From SUG2458 sp051872335 (GTDB lineage Bacteria > Bacillota_I > Bacilli_A > RFN20 > CAG-826), in the NCBI GenBank assembly GCA_051872335.1, contig JBJEDT010000019.1, forward strand, positions 21,404 to 85,403: a stretch of DNA of 64,000 nucleotides. Reading direction: 5' to 3'. Shown here in pieces: positions 25,289 to 33,448 of this stretch (position 1 is its first letter; each line of letters opens with the position of its first letter). The translations under genes and the position numbers were made by a program. Below the pieces are notes generated by a model. It searched no databases. It saw only the letters and a list, made by a program, of their open reading frames with translations, and was not told the origin of the DNA.

Positions 25289-27587
25289 CTGGTTTATTCT
25301 TTCATTAAATATATTAGTCGTTATTACTGGAATAATAATCTCTTTATTCATTTTTAATAACGTTAAAGATATTAGTTTTAATGCTATAACTACATTTGAA
25401 ACACCATTAAAATCAAAAATCTATGATGACTCTTCAATTATTGTTGAAACACTAGGAGAAGACAAAGAAGAATTTGTAAAATATGAAGATATTCCAAATA
25501 ATCTTATTAATGCTTTAATTAGTATTGAAGATATCAATTTTTATGCGCATAATGGCATTGATTATTCAAGACTATTAAAAGCCACAGTAAAAAATATTTT
25601 ATATAATTCAAAAGAAGGTGGTTCAACTATTACACAGCAATTAGCTAAGAATCTTTTTTTATCATCTGAACAAACATATGAAAGAAAAATTAAAGAGGCA
25701 TACATTGCTTTAGAAATAGAAAAGACATATTCTAAAGAAGAAATTCTAACTTTCTATTTCAACAATATATATTTTGAACAATCAATTCCTGGAGTGGGTT
25801 ATGCATCCAAACGTTACTTTGGTAAGAATGTTAATTTATTAACACTACCTGAATGTGCTATGTTAGCAGGTATTGTTAAATCTGCATCCTATTATAATCC
25901 ATTTAAATATGTCGATAGAGTTAACGACCGTAAAAATCTTGTTCTTAAGAAAATGTATGAATATAACTTCATAACCACTAATGAGTATAATGCTGCAAAA
26001 AACATTCATATAAAAGACTTAGTTATTGAGCAAGGATCTCTTTATGAAGAACCAACATATGCTTACCAAAGTTATTTAGATATTGTTTATATAGAACTCA
26101 AAAATTTAGGATTTAATCCTTATAAACAAAAAATTAAGATTGAAACATATTTAGATACTACTCTACAAACTTTTTTAGATGAAGTACAAAAAGGAAATAT
26201 TATAAATTTTAAAGATGATGACCAACAAATAGGTGGTTCAATCATTGATAACAAGAACGGAACAATTGTTGGTGTATTAGGTGGAAGAAACTACAATGGA
26301 AGCCATATTTTTTCTCATGCTTACTCATTAAAAAGACAACCAGCTTCAACAATTAAACCAATTTTTGAATATTTATTAGCATGTGAATATTTAAATTATA
26401 ATGCTGTAACAAATTTAGTTGATGAACCTTATTATTATCCTGGAACAAATAAACAAGTTCTAAATGCTGATAGGATTTATCAAGGAAATATCACTTTAAT
26501 TGAAGCTCTAGGTTACTCAAAAAATACTTGTGCGCTTAAAACTTTAGAAAAAGTAGAAAACAAAATATCTCGAGAAAAAGTAATTAGATATTTAGAATCT
26601 ATAGGTCTTATGGATGATGGAATCTATGGTTTACCTTATGGAATTGGTGGTATGACTTATGGAATATCACCAGTTCAATTATCTGCAGCTTATTCAATAT
26701 TAAATCGTGAAGGAAATTATATTACACCAACCACTATAAAAAGAATTACCTCTCTAGAAACTAATGAAGTTTTATATGAACATAAAAATGAAATGACTCA
26801 AATCATTTCTCAAGAATCTGCATTTCAAATTCAATATGCTTTAAGACAAGTTGTAAAAAATAACTATTATGGCATTGGAATTGTTAACTCTAACAATGAT
26901 GATATTGGAGCAAAAACTGGTACAAATGCATATGATAATACAACAATACAAAAACTAAATTATCCTACTTATGCTGATAAAGATTCGTGGATTGCTGGTT
27001 TTAATAAAAATTATACAATAGCCATATGGTCAGGTTTTGACAAAGCAGAAAAGGATGGTAATGACTATTTTGGAAGAAATGATGAGCGAAGAAAAGTCCC
27101 AAAATATATTTTTAAAAGCATTTTAAACTTTATAAATAATAAAAAGTCAACATACCAAGTGCCATCATCACTTCAAAAACAATATATTGTTAAAGGCGTA
27201 GAAGGAACATATATACCTAATAAACTCATCCCATCATCGTATGTTGTTGAAGGTTATTTTAAAAAAGACGAGATGACATACGAAGTGTTACCTCTTCCAA
27301 AATTTCCTTCAGTTTACGATATAAAACTATTTAATTTTGATAGTGAATATCTTTTAATGTTTGAACATCATAATTTAGAAAATGATATATTTGATTATCA
27401 AAAAATATATGGTAAAAAAGGGTTCTTTATAAAATATCGAACTGACGATAATGAAGAAATTTTATTTACAACGAACAATATGATTGAAATTAAATCAGAT
27501 AAAAAAATAAGGGAATTTGAAATAATTCCTGGTTTTAAAAATGACATAACAATATCAGCAAAAAGTTATTTATTTATTCCTTCATAA
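25272..27587 (+). CDS. ponA: Class A penicillin-binding protein (transglycosylase-transpeptidase)
   Basis: The 771-aa membrane protein polymerises and cross-links peptidoglycan. It has an N-terminal membrane anchor at about 8-33, a GT51 domain with EDINFYAHNGID, GGSTITQQLAKNLF and a final MLAGIVKSASYYNP, and a transpeptidase domain with STIK at 358-361, SKN near 416 and KTG near 548. I start at ATG 25272 (MKKFFNWFIL), overlapping recU by 17 bp; a TTG 30 bp upstream opens the frame but would add a polar tail before the anchor. The C-terminus after about 640 is an extra beta-rich domain of unknown role. Its 3' end overlaps nth on the other strand by 22 bp. Confidence 0.95.
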   Translation: MKKFFNWFILSLNILVVITGIIISLFIFNNVKDISFNAITTFETPLKSKIYDDSSIIVETLGEDKEEFVKYEDIPNNLINALISIEDINFYAHNGIDYSRLLKATVKNILYNSKEGGSTITQQLAKNLFLSSEQTYERKIKEAYIALEIEKTYSKEEILTFYFNNIYFEQSIPGVGYASKRYFGKNVNLLTLPECAMLAGIVKSASYYNPFKYVDRVNDRKNLVLKKMYEYNFITTNEYNAAKNIHIKDLVIEQGSLYEEPTYAYQSYLDIVYIELKNLGFNPYKQKIKIETYLDTTLQTFLDEVQKGNIINFKDDDQQIGGSIIDNKNGTIVGVLGGRNYNGSHIFSHAYSLKRQPASTIKPIFEYLLACEYLNYNAVTNLVDEPYYYPGTNKQVLNADRIYQGNITLIEALGYSKNTCALKTLEKVENKISREKVIRYLESIGLMDDGIYGLPYGIGGMTYGISPVQLSAAYSILNREGNYITPTTIKRITSLETNEVLYEHKNEMTQIISQESAFQIQYALRQVVKNNYYGIGIVNSNNDDIGAKTGTNAYDNTTIQKLNYPTYADKDSWIAGFNKNYTIAIWSGFDKAEKDGNDYFGRNDERRKVPKYIFKSILNFINNKKSTYQVPSSLQKQYIVKGVEGTYIPNKLIPSSYVVEGYFKKDEMTYEVLPLPKFPSVYDIKLFNFDSEYLLMFEHHNLENDIFDYQKIYGKKGFFIKYRTDDNEEILFTTNNMIEIKSDKKIREFEIIPGFKNDITISAKSYLFIPS

Positions 27588-28195
27588 CAACAATATTTTT
27601 TAAGTTCACATTCTAAACAATTTGGTTTTTGTGCTTTGCAAAAGTATCTTCCAAAATGAATAAATTGATGGTGGGCTCTAATATATTTTTCACGTGGTAA
27701 TACATTTCTCATTATTTTTTCTACGTCTTCAACTGATGCATCTTTATTTATAAAACCTAGTCTTTTACAAATTCTATTTACATGTGTATCAACAGGAAAT
27801 TCTGGTATTTTAAAAATTTCAGCTCTAACAACATTAGCTGTTTTATTACCGACTCCACTTAGAGTCATTAATTCTTCTTTACCTTCTGGAACTTTTCCAT
27901 TAAATTTTACAACTAATTCATTAGCAATAGATAAAACATGTTTTGCCTTATTTTTATATAAACCTAATGGTTTTAAAATAGTTTCAATATCCAGTATATT
28001 AGCATTTTTTAAATCATCTAATGTTTCATATTTTTTAAATAAAATATCAGTAACAGCATTAACTTTTTTATCTGTTGTTTGAGCACTTAACATAACAGAT
28101 ATTAAAAAGCCATAATCACTACTATATGTTAATTCGCAATGAGCATCTGGAACAATTTTGTCTAAAAATGACAACACATCATCAACTTTACTCAT
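27566..28195 (-). CDS. nth: Endonuclease III
   Basis: This 209-aa base-excision repair glycosylase/AP lyase removes oxidised pyrimidines. It has the helix-hairpin-helix LSGVGNKTANVVRAEIF with the catalytic Lys, the catalytic Asp in PVDTHVNRICKRLGF, and a C-terminal 4Fe-4S loop with C-x6-C-x2-C-x5-C spacing (CKAQKPNCLECELKKYC). It is downstream of dnaD with a 1-bp gap, as in B. subtilis, and converges on ponA with a 22-bp overlap of coding ends. Confidence 0.97.
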   Translation of the reverse strand: MSKVDDVLSFLDKIVPDAHCELTYSSDYGFLISVMLSAQTTDKKVNAVTDILFKKYETLDDLKNANILDIETILKPLGLYKNKAKHVLSIANELVVKFNGKVPEGKEELMTLSGVGNKTANVVRAEIFKIPEFPVDTHVNRICKRLGFINKDASVEDVEKIMRNVLPREKYIRAHHQFIHFGRYFCKAQKPNCLECELKKYCCYEGINK

Positions 28196-28196
28196 A

Positions 28197-28844
28197 TTAC
28201 TTATTCCATTCTTCTTTTGCTATATCAATAGTAGATGCTATATCTTTTTGCCACTTTTCACTTCTAGTCGAATATCCTTCTTGAACCATATCTGAACGAA
28301 TTCCTTTTTTAACTAAGTGTTTATCGACATTACGAATAGTTTTTTTATTTTCTAATGTTGCTTCTTGTAAACAAGCATATATAACTTCTTCACTATTACC
28401 ACAAGATATCCATTCTTTTATCTTATCATTTTCTAAAGGTGTTAAATGTCTTCCAAAAGCTTCTTCAAATTTATCATGAATTCTATCAAATAAATTTGAA
28501 GCATCTTTTTTAACCTCAAGAGAATATTCACTAGATAAATCTAATGATAATTCACGTAACAAACGTTCCATCAAAGGTTTAATAGTGGTACGCATTTTCT
28601 TTTTAGAAACATCATATTCAATAAACTTTCTATTTAATAAATTTACTAATATGTTATCAATATCTTTTACAGATAAAGTCATTTTTAAAGATAATAAATC
28701 AGCAGTAATAAAATCATTACCATCATTAATTAATTTATTTATTACCATTAAAGTAGTTACTTCGGATTCATTAAGACCTAACTTTTTATATTTTTCTAGT
28801 AATAAGTCATTAAAATCAATCATATTTTTCAAAACTTCACTCAT
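28197..28844 (-). CDS. dnaD: DnaD-family primosome protein
   Basis: The 215-aa protein has a winged-helix N-terminal half (about 1-95, ITADLLSLKMTLSVKDIDNIL) and a C-terminal DnaD/DnaB2 domain (about 120-200) with the family's ending pattern, here NVDKHLVKKGI. DnaD helps load the replicative helicase at origins and restart sites in Firmicutes. The YxxxIxxxW-like motif is only partly kept (ACLQEATLENKKTIRNVDKHL). The length is near B. subtilis DnaD (232) and the dnaD-nth pair is conserved. Confidence 0.88.
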   Translation of the reverse strand: MSEVLKNMIDFNDLLLEKYKKLGLNESEVTTLMVINKLINDGNDFITADLLSLKMTLSVKDIDNILVNLLNRKFIEYDVSKKKMRTTIKPLMERLLRELSLDLSSEYSLEVKKDASNLFDRIHDKFEEAFGRHLTPLENDKIKEWISCGNSEEVIYACLQEATLENKKTIRNVDKHLVKKGIRSDMVQEGYSTRSEKWQKDIASTIDIAKEEWNK

Positions 28845-28876
28845 AACTTCACCTGCTTTACTTCTTCATTATACAC

Positions 28877-29545
28877 TTAATATTTAGACTTTATATTAAA
28901 TTCATTTAATAATGCTAATCCTTTATCTTCATCGATATCCATTATTTTTTTAATTTCAACATTAATTTTTGAAGGATTAATTTTTTCTAATAATGTAACA
29001 TTATCCACAATAGCTTTTTTTAATTCTTCATCAAGTAAAAAATCTAGTGTCAAACTAAATCTTAATGCTCTCAAAATACGAAGAGGATCTTCTTTAATTC
29101 TAACTTGTGGATCACCTATCATTTTTAAAACACCTTTTTTAAGATCACTTATTCCATCAGCAAAATCATAAACATTTTCTTCGTCATCGATATAAATAGC
29201 ATTTACAGTAAAGTCACGTCTTTTATAATCATCTTCTACTTTTGTAACATATTTGATATATGATGGATGTCGAAAATCGGTATATTCTCCTTCTTTTCTT
29301 AAAGTAGTAATTTCAAACTTATAACCATCAAAATAATAATTGACATTACCAAAACGACGAAAGCGGAAATCACCATCAGGTAAAAATTCTTCCATATCAC
29401 TTGGTGTAGCATCAGTAGCTACATCAAAATCACCTAAATCTCTACGAAGTAAAAAATCACGAGTACTTCCACCAACTAAATATAGTTTAAAACCATTTTT
29501 TGCAAATATTGCTGCGAAATTCTTAAATACTTCTAACTCAGTCAT
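28877..29545 (-). CDS. cca: Class II CCA/poly(A) nucleotidyltransferase, short form lacking body and tail
   Basis: The 222-aa protein has the class II nucleotidyltransferase core: LVGGSTRDFLL near 22, the catalytic Asp pair in GDFDVATDATP, RRDFTVNAIYI near 110, and EDPLRILRALRF near 155. Such enzymes add or repair the CCA end of tRNA. Firmicute CCA-adding enzymes are about 400 aa, with C-terminal body and tail domains that hold the tRNA elbow; this protein stops soon after the neck (GLALLNEFNIKSKY). The stop is followed 33 bp later by dnaD, with no remnant between. It sits next to dapB, as in B. subtilis. A PAP-type or CC-adding function is possible. Confidence 0.82.
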   Translation of the reverse strand: MTELEVFKNFAAIFAKNGFKLYLVGGSTRDFLLRRDLGDFDVATDATPSDMEEFLPDGDFRFRRFGNVNYYFDGYKFEITTLRKEGEYTDFRHPSYIKYVTKVEDDYKRRDFTVNAIYIDDEENVYDFADGISDLKKGVLKMIGDPQVRIKEDPLRILRALRFSLTLDFLLDEELKKAIVDNVTLLEKINPSKINVEIKKIMDIDEDKGLALLNEFNIKSKY

Positions 29546-29546
29546 T

Positions 29547-30176
29547 TCAAAGTTCCTCCTTTACTCCCACAAAATCTAAATGATGAATGGCTTGTTCAAC
29601 ACCAATTGCATAACAGATTTTGTTCTTAATTTTATGTTTTATTACAAGTTCTTCATTTTTAGAAGATAATGTAATCTCATGAATAAATACAAAATCATTA
29701 ACTCTTTTAATTTTAATTTCTTTTCCTAATGATGTATCACATACACCTAATAACTTTAAAGTTGTTCCACTTGGAAAATCTTTTTTACTTAAGTGATGTG
29801 TTTCTTCAATTTTAACATTTTCGTATAAACTTGATAATCTTTTTAATACCGAAATAATTCCACACATCGACAAAGAAAAATTTGAAACTAGATAAACCGG
29901 AATTTTAGCTTCTAGTGCTTTACTTTTAATTTCTTCTATGATTACAGAAGAAAATCCAGTTGTTCCTATTACAAGTGGTTTCTTTTTTTCAACACAAATA
30001 TTAAATAATGAAATAGCACCACTAACAGAAGAAAAATCAATTGCTATATCAAAATCAATATCTTTAGTTAAACGTTTTTCAAGATCAAAACCTTCAATAT
30101 CATAACCTTTATCAGCTAAATAATTAAAGACTATTTTGCCCATTTTGCCTTGATATCCATTAAGTATAATTTTCAT
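29547..30176 (-). CDS. dapB: 4-hydroxy-tetrahydrodipicolinate reductase
   Basis: This 209-aa NAD(P)H enzyme acts in the diaminopimelate/lysine pathway, which supplies both peptidoglycan and spore dipicolinate. It has the nucleotide-binding NGYQGKMG at the start, GTTGF near 92, SNFSLSM near 117 and the catalytic EETHHLSKKDFPSGT near 145. It is shorter than most DapB proteins (240-270). It is 1 bp from the short cca gene. No other lysine-synthesis gene is in the window, but a lysine riboswitch controls an importer at 61.3 kb. Confidence 0.93.
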   Translation of the reverse strand: MKIILNGYQGKMGKIVFNYLADKGYDIEGFDLEKRLTKDIDFDIAIDFSSVSGAISLFNICVEKKKPLVIGTTGFSSVIIEEIKSKALEAKIPVYLVSNFSLSMCGIISVLKRLSSLYENVKIEETHHLSKKDFPSGTTLKLLGVCDTSLGKEIKIKRVNDFVFIHEITLSSKNEELVIKHKIKNKICYAIGVEQAIHHLDFVGVKEEL

Positions 30177-30194
30177 ATTACTCCTTACTTTAAA

Positions 30195-30220
30195 ACAAAA
30201 AGGAGCATAACTCCTTTATT
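30195..30220 (-). terminator. Terminator after the HU gene
   Basis: AAAGGAG and CTCCTTT form a 7-bp stem with a 5-base loop, followed on the minus strand by TTGTTTT. It overlaps the HU stop codon. Confidence 0.65.
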
Positions 30221-30497
30221 TGTTTTTATTTAATTTAGCTTTTAATATCTTAGAAGTCTTAATGGTTAATGTATTAGTAGATGGAATAATTATTTCTTCA
30301 TGTGTATTAGGGTCAATTCCTTTTCTTGCTTTTTTCTTAGTTACGTTAATATTTCCAAAACCTGAAATCTTCACTTCTTCTCCTCTTAATAAACTATCTT
30401 CTATAGTTTCAAATAATGAGTCAACAATAAGAGTAGTTTCACGTTTAGTTAAATTTAACTTGGAAGAAATTTCTTCGATTAAATCGACTTTATTCAT
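30216..30497 (-). CDS. hup: HU/IHF-family nucleoid protein
   Basis: The 93-aa protein begins MNKVDLIEEISSKLNLTKRE and has the FGNINV and ARKGIDPNTHEEIIIP arm region of HU. HU bends and compacts DNA. The start ATG 30497 follows TAGGTG; the frame to 30554 adds 19 unrelated residues. The usual PxFxPGKxLK before the last helix is changed to LTIKTSKILK. It follows spoIVA, as hbs follows spoIVA in B. subtilis, and a forespore or mother-cell role might be shared, though HU is normally vegetative. Confidence 0.92.
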   Translation of the reverse strand: MNKVDLIEEISSKLNLTKRETTLIVDSLFETIEDSLLRGEEVKISGFGNINVTKKKARKGIDPNTHEEIIIPSTNTLTIKTSKILKAKLNKNK

Positions 30498-30572
30498 AAT
30501 TATACACCTACCTAATAACATTTCTAAATTACCATAAATGACATTAGATATCAATTAATTATTAGTTAAAAT

Positions 30573-32051
30573 CTAAAATACAAAAGCAATCATATTTTCT
30601 TTTCCCTTATTAGTTATTGTTTTTAGTAGTTGCTGGAACTTGATTTTTAAAGGGTCTGGCATCGAAGAAAGTTTAGAAGTAACTCCAGTTCGTAAAATCT
30701 CGCCAAATTTTTGACCAAAAATTTCACAATCTAAGACTAATAAAGGGTTGTTGTCATAGGCTTCAGTTAAATTTTTTACAAAATATTCGCTTTGCATCTT
30801 ATTTCCTAAAATTGGTTCGAAACTTGTTTCTAAATCAACTTTAATAATATGATAAGTAGGTGCATTTGCTTTTACTTTAATGCCAAATCTATTTCCAACT
30901 TTTAAAACAGAAGGTTTTTCAATTTTTATAAAATCAAGATTAGCATTTGTATATCCGTAACCTGTTTGGTTGGCCATTTCAAGAGCTTGACCAATGACAT
31001 CATAATCTTTTTTAGCTTTAACAAATTCAGTTAAAACTTTCATTAATTCGGCTCTATCTGATATTTCACAACCAACTAACTCTTTTAATACTGTTTGATA
31101 AAGTTCATCTTTAACTTCAAGAACCATAGTTATAACACCAGTAGAAGTATTAACACTATTAATTGAAACATTTGTGAGGTATTCATTATTCTTTAATTTA
31201 TCACAAATTTTATCAATATCTCTAACGATACTGCACTCATTCATTACTTCCTGAATATTATTGCTAATGCTTTCTTTAATGTAATGCTTCTCATCAAGAG
31301 AAGAAACCCATTTTGGTAAAGCAACATCAATCATCGAAACAGGATATTCATATAGTGCTTCTTTTAAAATATGTTGAGCATCTTTATCCGTTAATTTTTC
31401 AACATTTAATGGTATAACATTTGCACCATATTTGTTTTTCATTTCTTCTTTTAAAGCTACTGTCTTTTTACTTGTTGGTGTCTTACTATTTAATATAATA
31501 ATATAAGGTCTTTTTATAGACTTCATTTCCTCAATAATTGCATCTTCAGCTTTTACATAATCTTCTCTTTTAAATTCTGTAATAGTTTCATCACAGAAAA
31601 CAACTATTCCTAAAGTCGAATGTTCCTTAATTACTTTTTGAGTACCAATTTTTGCAGCTTCATCAAATGGAATTGTATCTTCAAACCAAGGAGTTTTAAC
31701 CATCCTCATTTTTTGATCTTCTAGATATCCAATAGCTGGTTCAATAACAAAGCCAACACAATCAATTAATCGAACTTTTACAAATAAAGATTCATCAATA
31801 TTTAAAGTAATAGCCTGTGAAGGAACAAATTTTGGCTCCATTGTCATAATAGTTTTACCACTTCCAGATTGTGGTAACTCATCCATTGCTCTTTTCTTAT
31901 CTTCTTCATCGACAATATTAGGAATAACTGCTACTTCCATAAATTTTTTTATAAATGTTGACTTACCAACACGTACAGGTCCAACTACCCCTAAATAAAC
32001 ATCACCATTATTCCTTTCACCAATATCCTTAAAAATGTCAAAAGCTTTCAT
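30573..32051 (-). CDS. spoIVA: Stage IV sporulation protein A (coat-base ATPase)
   Basis: This 492-aa protein is the ATPase that polymerises on the mother-cell face of the outer forespore membrane and forms the platform for the spore coat. It starts MKAFDIFKDIGERNNGDVYLGVVGPVRVGKSTF, with the Walker A GPVRVGKST near 24, and SGSGKTIMTMEPKFVP near 62 that is typical of SpoIVA. The length equals B. subtilis SpoIVA (492). Its C-terminal residues, used in B. subtilis for membrane anchoring through SpoVM, are hydrophobic here too (MIAFVF). spoVM itself is too short to find by eye. Its presence is strong evidence for endospore formation. Confidence 0.97.
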   Translation of the reverse strand: MKAFDIFKDIGERNNGDVYLGVVGPVRVGKSTFIKKFMEVAVIPNIVDEEDKKRAMDELPQSGSGKTIMTMEPKFVPSQAITLNIDESLFVKVRLIDCVGFVIEPAIGYLEDQKMRMVKTPWFEDTIPFDEAAKIGTQKVIKEHSTLGIVVFCDETITEFKREDYVKAEDAIIEEMKSIKRPYIIILNSKTPTSKKTVALKEEMKNKYGANVIPLNVEKLTDKDAQHILKEALYEYPVSMIDVALPKWVSSLDEKHYIKESISNNIQEVMNECSIVRDIDKICDKLKNNEYLTNVSINSVNTSTGVITMVLEVKDELYQTVLKELVGCEISDRAELMKVLTEFVKAKKDYDVIGQALEMANQTGYGYTNANLDFIKIEKPSVLKVGNRFGIKVKANAPTYHIIKVDLETSFEPILGNKMQSEYFVKNLTEAYDNNPLLVLDCEIFGQKFGEILRTGVTSKLSSMPDPLKIKFQQLLKTITNKGKENMIAFVF

Positions 32052-32114
32052 TAGGTAACCTCCTAGATTTACATCCTCTTTAATTCTTATGAAAACTTAT
32101 GAAATTTAATAACT

Positions 32115-32162
32115 AAAAAATACTAACCATGTTTACTAAATTGAACATGGTTAGTATTTTTT
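32115..32162. terminator. Strong bidirectional-looking terminator after spoVIF
   Basis: A perfect 19-bp stem, with ATACTAACCATGTT and AACATGGTTAGTAT as its core, encloses a 10-base loop and is flanked by A6 and T6. It ends spoVIF (the stop codon lies in the stem) and isolates spoIVA downstream. Confidence 0.9.
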
Positions 32163-32397
32163 ATAACATTTTTTCTATGTCTTTCGGAACTTTATCTTTT
32201 TTAACAGCGTTAATAATTTTCTCTTCTTTTTCTTTGCTGACTTCTTTTCCAGCTAATCGAGCTACCTTTTTAATTAAAGATCTTAAATTATCTTCATTAT
32301 TAAGATCTTGTCCTGAAACTGATTTAGCAAGTTTTAATAAATCTTCTTTTTTAACATTGGCTTTCTTTTCAACTTTATCAAAAATTGACTCATCCAT
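32161..32397 (-). CDS. spoVIF: Stage VI sporulation protein F
   Basis: The 78-aa protein aligns by eye with B. subtilis SpoVIF (YjcC): IFDKVEKKANVKKEDLLKLA, SLIKKVARLAGKEVSKEKEE and IINAVKK...IEKML. SpoVIF acts late in sporulation in the mother cell and supports GerE-dependent coat gene expression. It is a short helical cytosolic protein. The gene lies between spoIVA and gpsA with its own terminator. GGTGG precedes the ATG. A sigma-K-like promoter is seen upstream. Confidence 0.88.
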   Translation of the reverse strand: MDESIFDKVEKKANVKKEDLLKLAKSVSGQDLNNEDNLRSLIKKVARLAGKEVSKEKEEKIINAVKKDKVPKDIEKML

Positions 32398-32414
32398 ATA
32401 TTAACCACCTATCA

Positions 32415-32441
32415 TAATATATGTAGCAAACGCCTATGTGT
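32415..32441 (-). promoter_or_regulatory. Sigma-K-like promoter before spoVIF
   Basis: On the minus strand AC, 16 bp, CATATATTA matches AC-N16-CATANNNTA fully. The predicted start is very close to the ribosome-binding site (leader of about 12 nt), which is a reason for caution. Confidence 0.4.
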
Positions 32442-32443
32442 GA

Positions 32444-33448
32444 TTATTCTTTTTCAGATTTTAAAGGTAGATTTATAATGTCTTTTATCATATTTGAAGG
32501 TTTTGCATTCTCATATAGTATTTTATACATACCTGTAACTATAGGCATATAAATATTATTTTCTTTAGCAAGTTCATAAACAACACGTGTTGTTCTAACT
32601 CCTTCAGTAGTTTCTTCATTATATTTTAAAAATAATTCACTTGAATCATCTTTACCAATGATAACACCTGCTCGATAATTTCGCGAATGGCGAGAATTAC
32701 ATGTGACCATTAAATCACCTATTCCGGCAAGTCCCATAAATGTTTCCATCTTTCCACCGAAGAAAAGACCAAAACGAACAATTTCATGTAAACCACGAGT
32801 TACGAGAGCAGCACGTGTATTATCCCCATAATCTAAACCTTCTAATATTCCACTAGCTATTGCAATAACATTTTTAATAGCTACTCCTAGTTCGGCTCCA
32901 ATTTCATCTGTATTTGTATATACTCTTAAATAATTATTAGAAAACAAAACTTGAACTTCTTTTGCAATATTTAAATCTAAAGAAGTAGATGTTATCATTG
33001 TTAACTTTCTTATTATAACTTCTTCCGCATGGCCAGGACCAATTATTGACGCAAAGCCTCTCAATAAATTGTTAGGGATTAATTCCTTAATAACTTCAGA
33101 TAACCTTTTATTTGTTAAAACATCAAAACCTTTAGCAGCATTAATAAAAACAGTAGGTTTGTTTATATGATGCAATAAATTACTAATTACATCTCTAAGT
33201 GCAACCGTAGGAACTGCTAAAACAATATAATCACTATCTTTAACACACTCTTCATAAGATAATGTGGCTTTGATTTTTTCATTCAAAAAAATCTCATTAC
33301 CAAAATATTTACTATTTTTATGTAAAATGTTAATTTCATTTACTTGTTGCTCTTTTGTAGATAATAGGAAAACATCATGATTATTATCACATAAAACTTG
33401 AGCTAACGATGTTCCCCATGTACCAGCACCTATAACTCCAACTTTCAT
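32444..33448 (-). CDS. gpsA: Glycerol-3-phosphate dehydrogenase [NAD(P)+]
   Basis: This 334-aa enzyme makes sn-glycerol 3-phosphate from DHAP for phospholipid synthesis. It has the Rossmann motif VIGAGTWGTSLAQVL at 4-18, the INAAKGFD stretch near 108, the active-site Lys in GVAIKNVIAIASGI near 190, and NTRAALVTRGL. Length and start are standard. It overlaps der by 1 bp. Its direction is opposite to the catabolic G3P oxidation encoded at 55-57.8 kb. Confidence 0.97.
   Translation of the reverse strand: MKVGVIGAGTWGTSLAQVLCDNNHDVFLLSTKEQQVNEINILHKNSKYFGNEIFLNEKIKATLSYEECVKDSDYIVLAVPTVALRDVISNLLHHINKPTVFINAAKGFDVLTNKRLSEVIKELIPNNLLRGFASIIGPGHAEEVIIRKLTMITSTSLDLNIAKEVQVLFSNNYLRVYTNTDEIGAELGVAIKNVIAIASGILEGLDYGDNTRAALVTRGLHEIVRFGLFFGGKMETFMGLAGIGDLMVTCNSRHSRNYRAGVIIGKDDSSELFLKYNEETTEGVRTTRVVYELAKENNIYMPIVTGMYKILYENAKPSNMIKDIINLPLKSEKE

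Noticed and set aside
32115..32162. Long inverted repeat as an insertion-sequence end or attachment site
   Set aside because: The 19-bp stem with A/T flanks and a 10-base loop right at a stop codon is a terminator; there is no transposase or target duplication.
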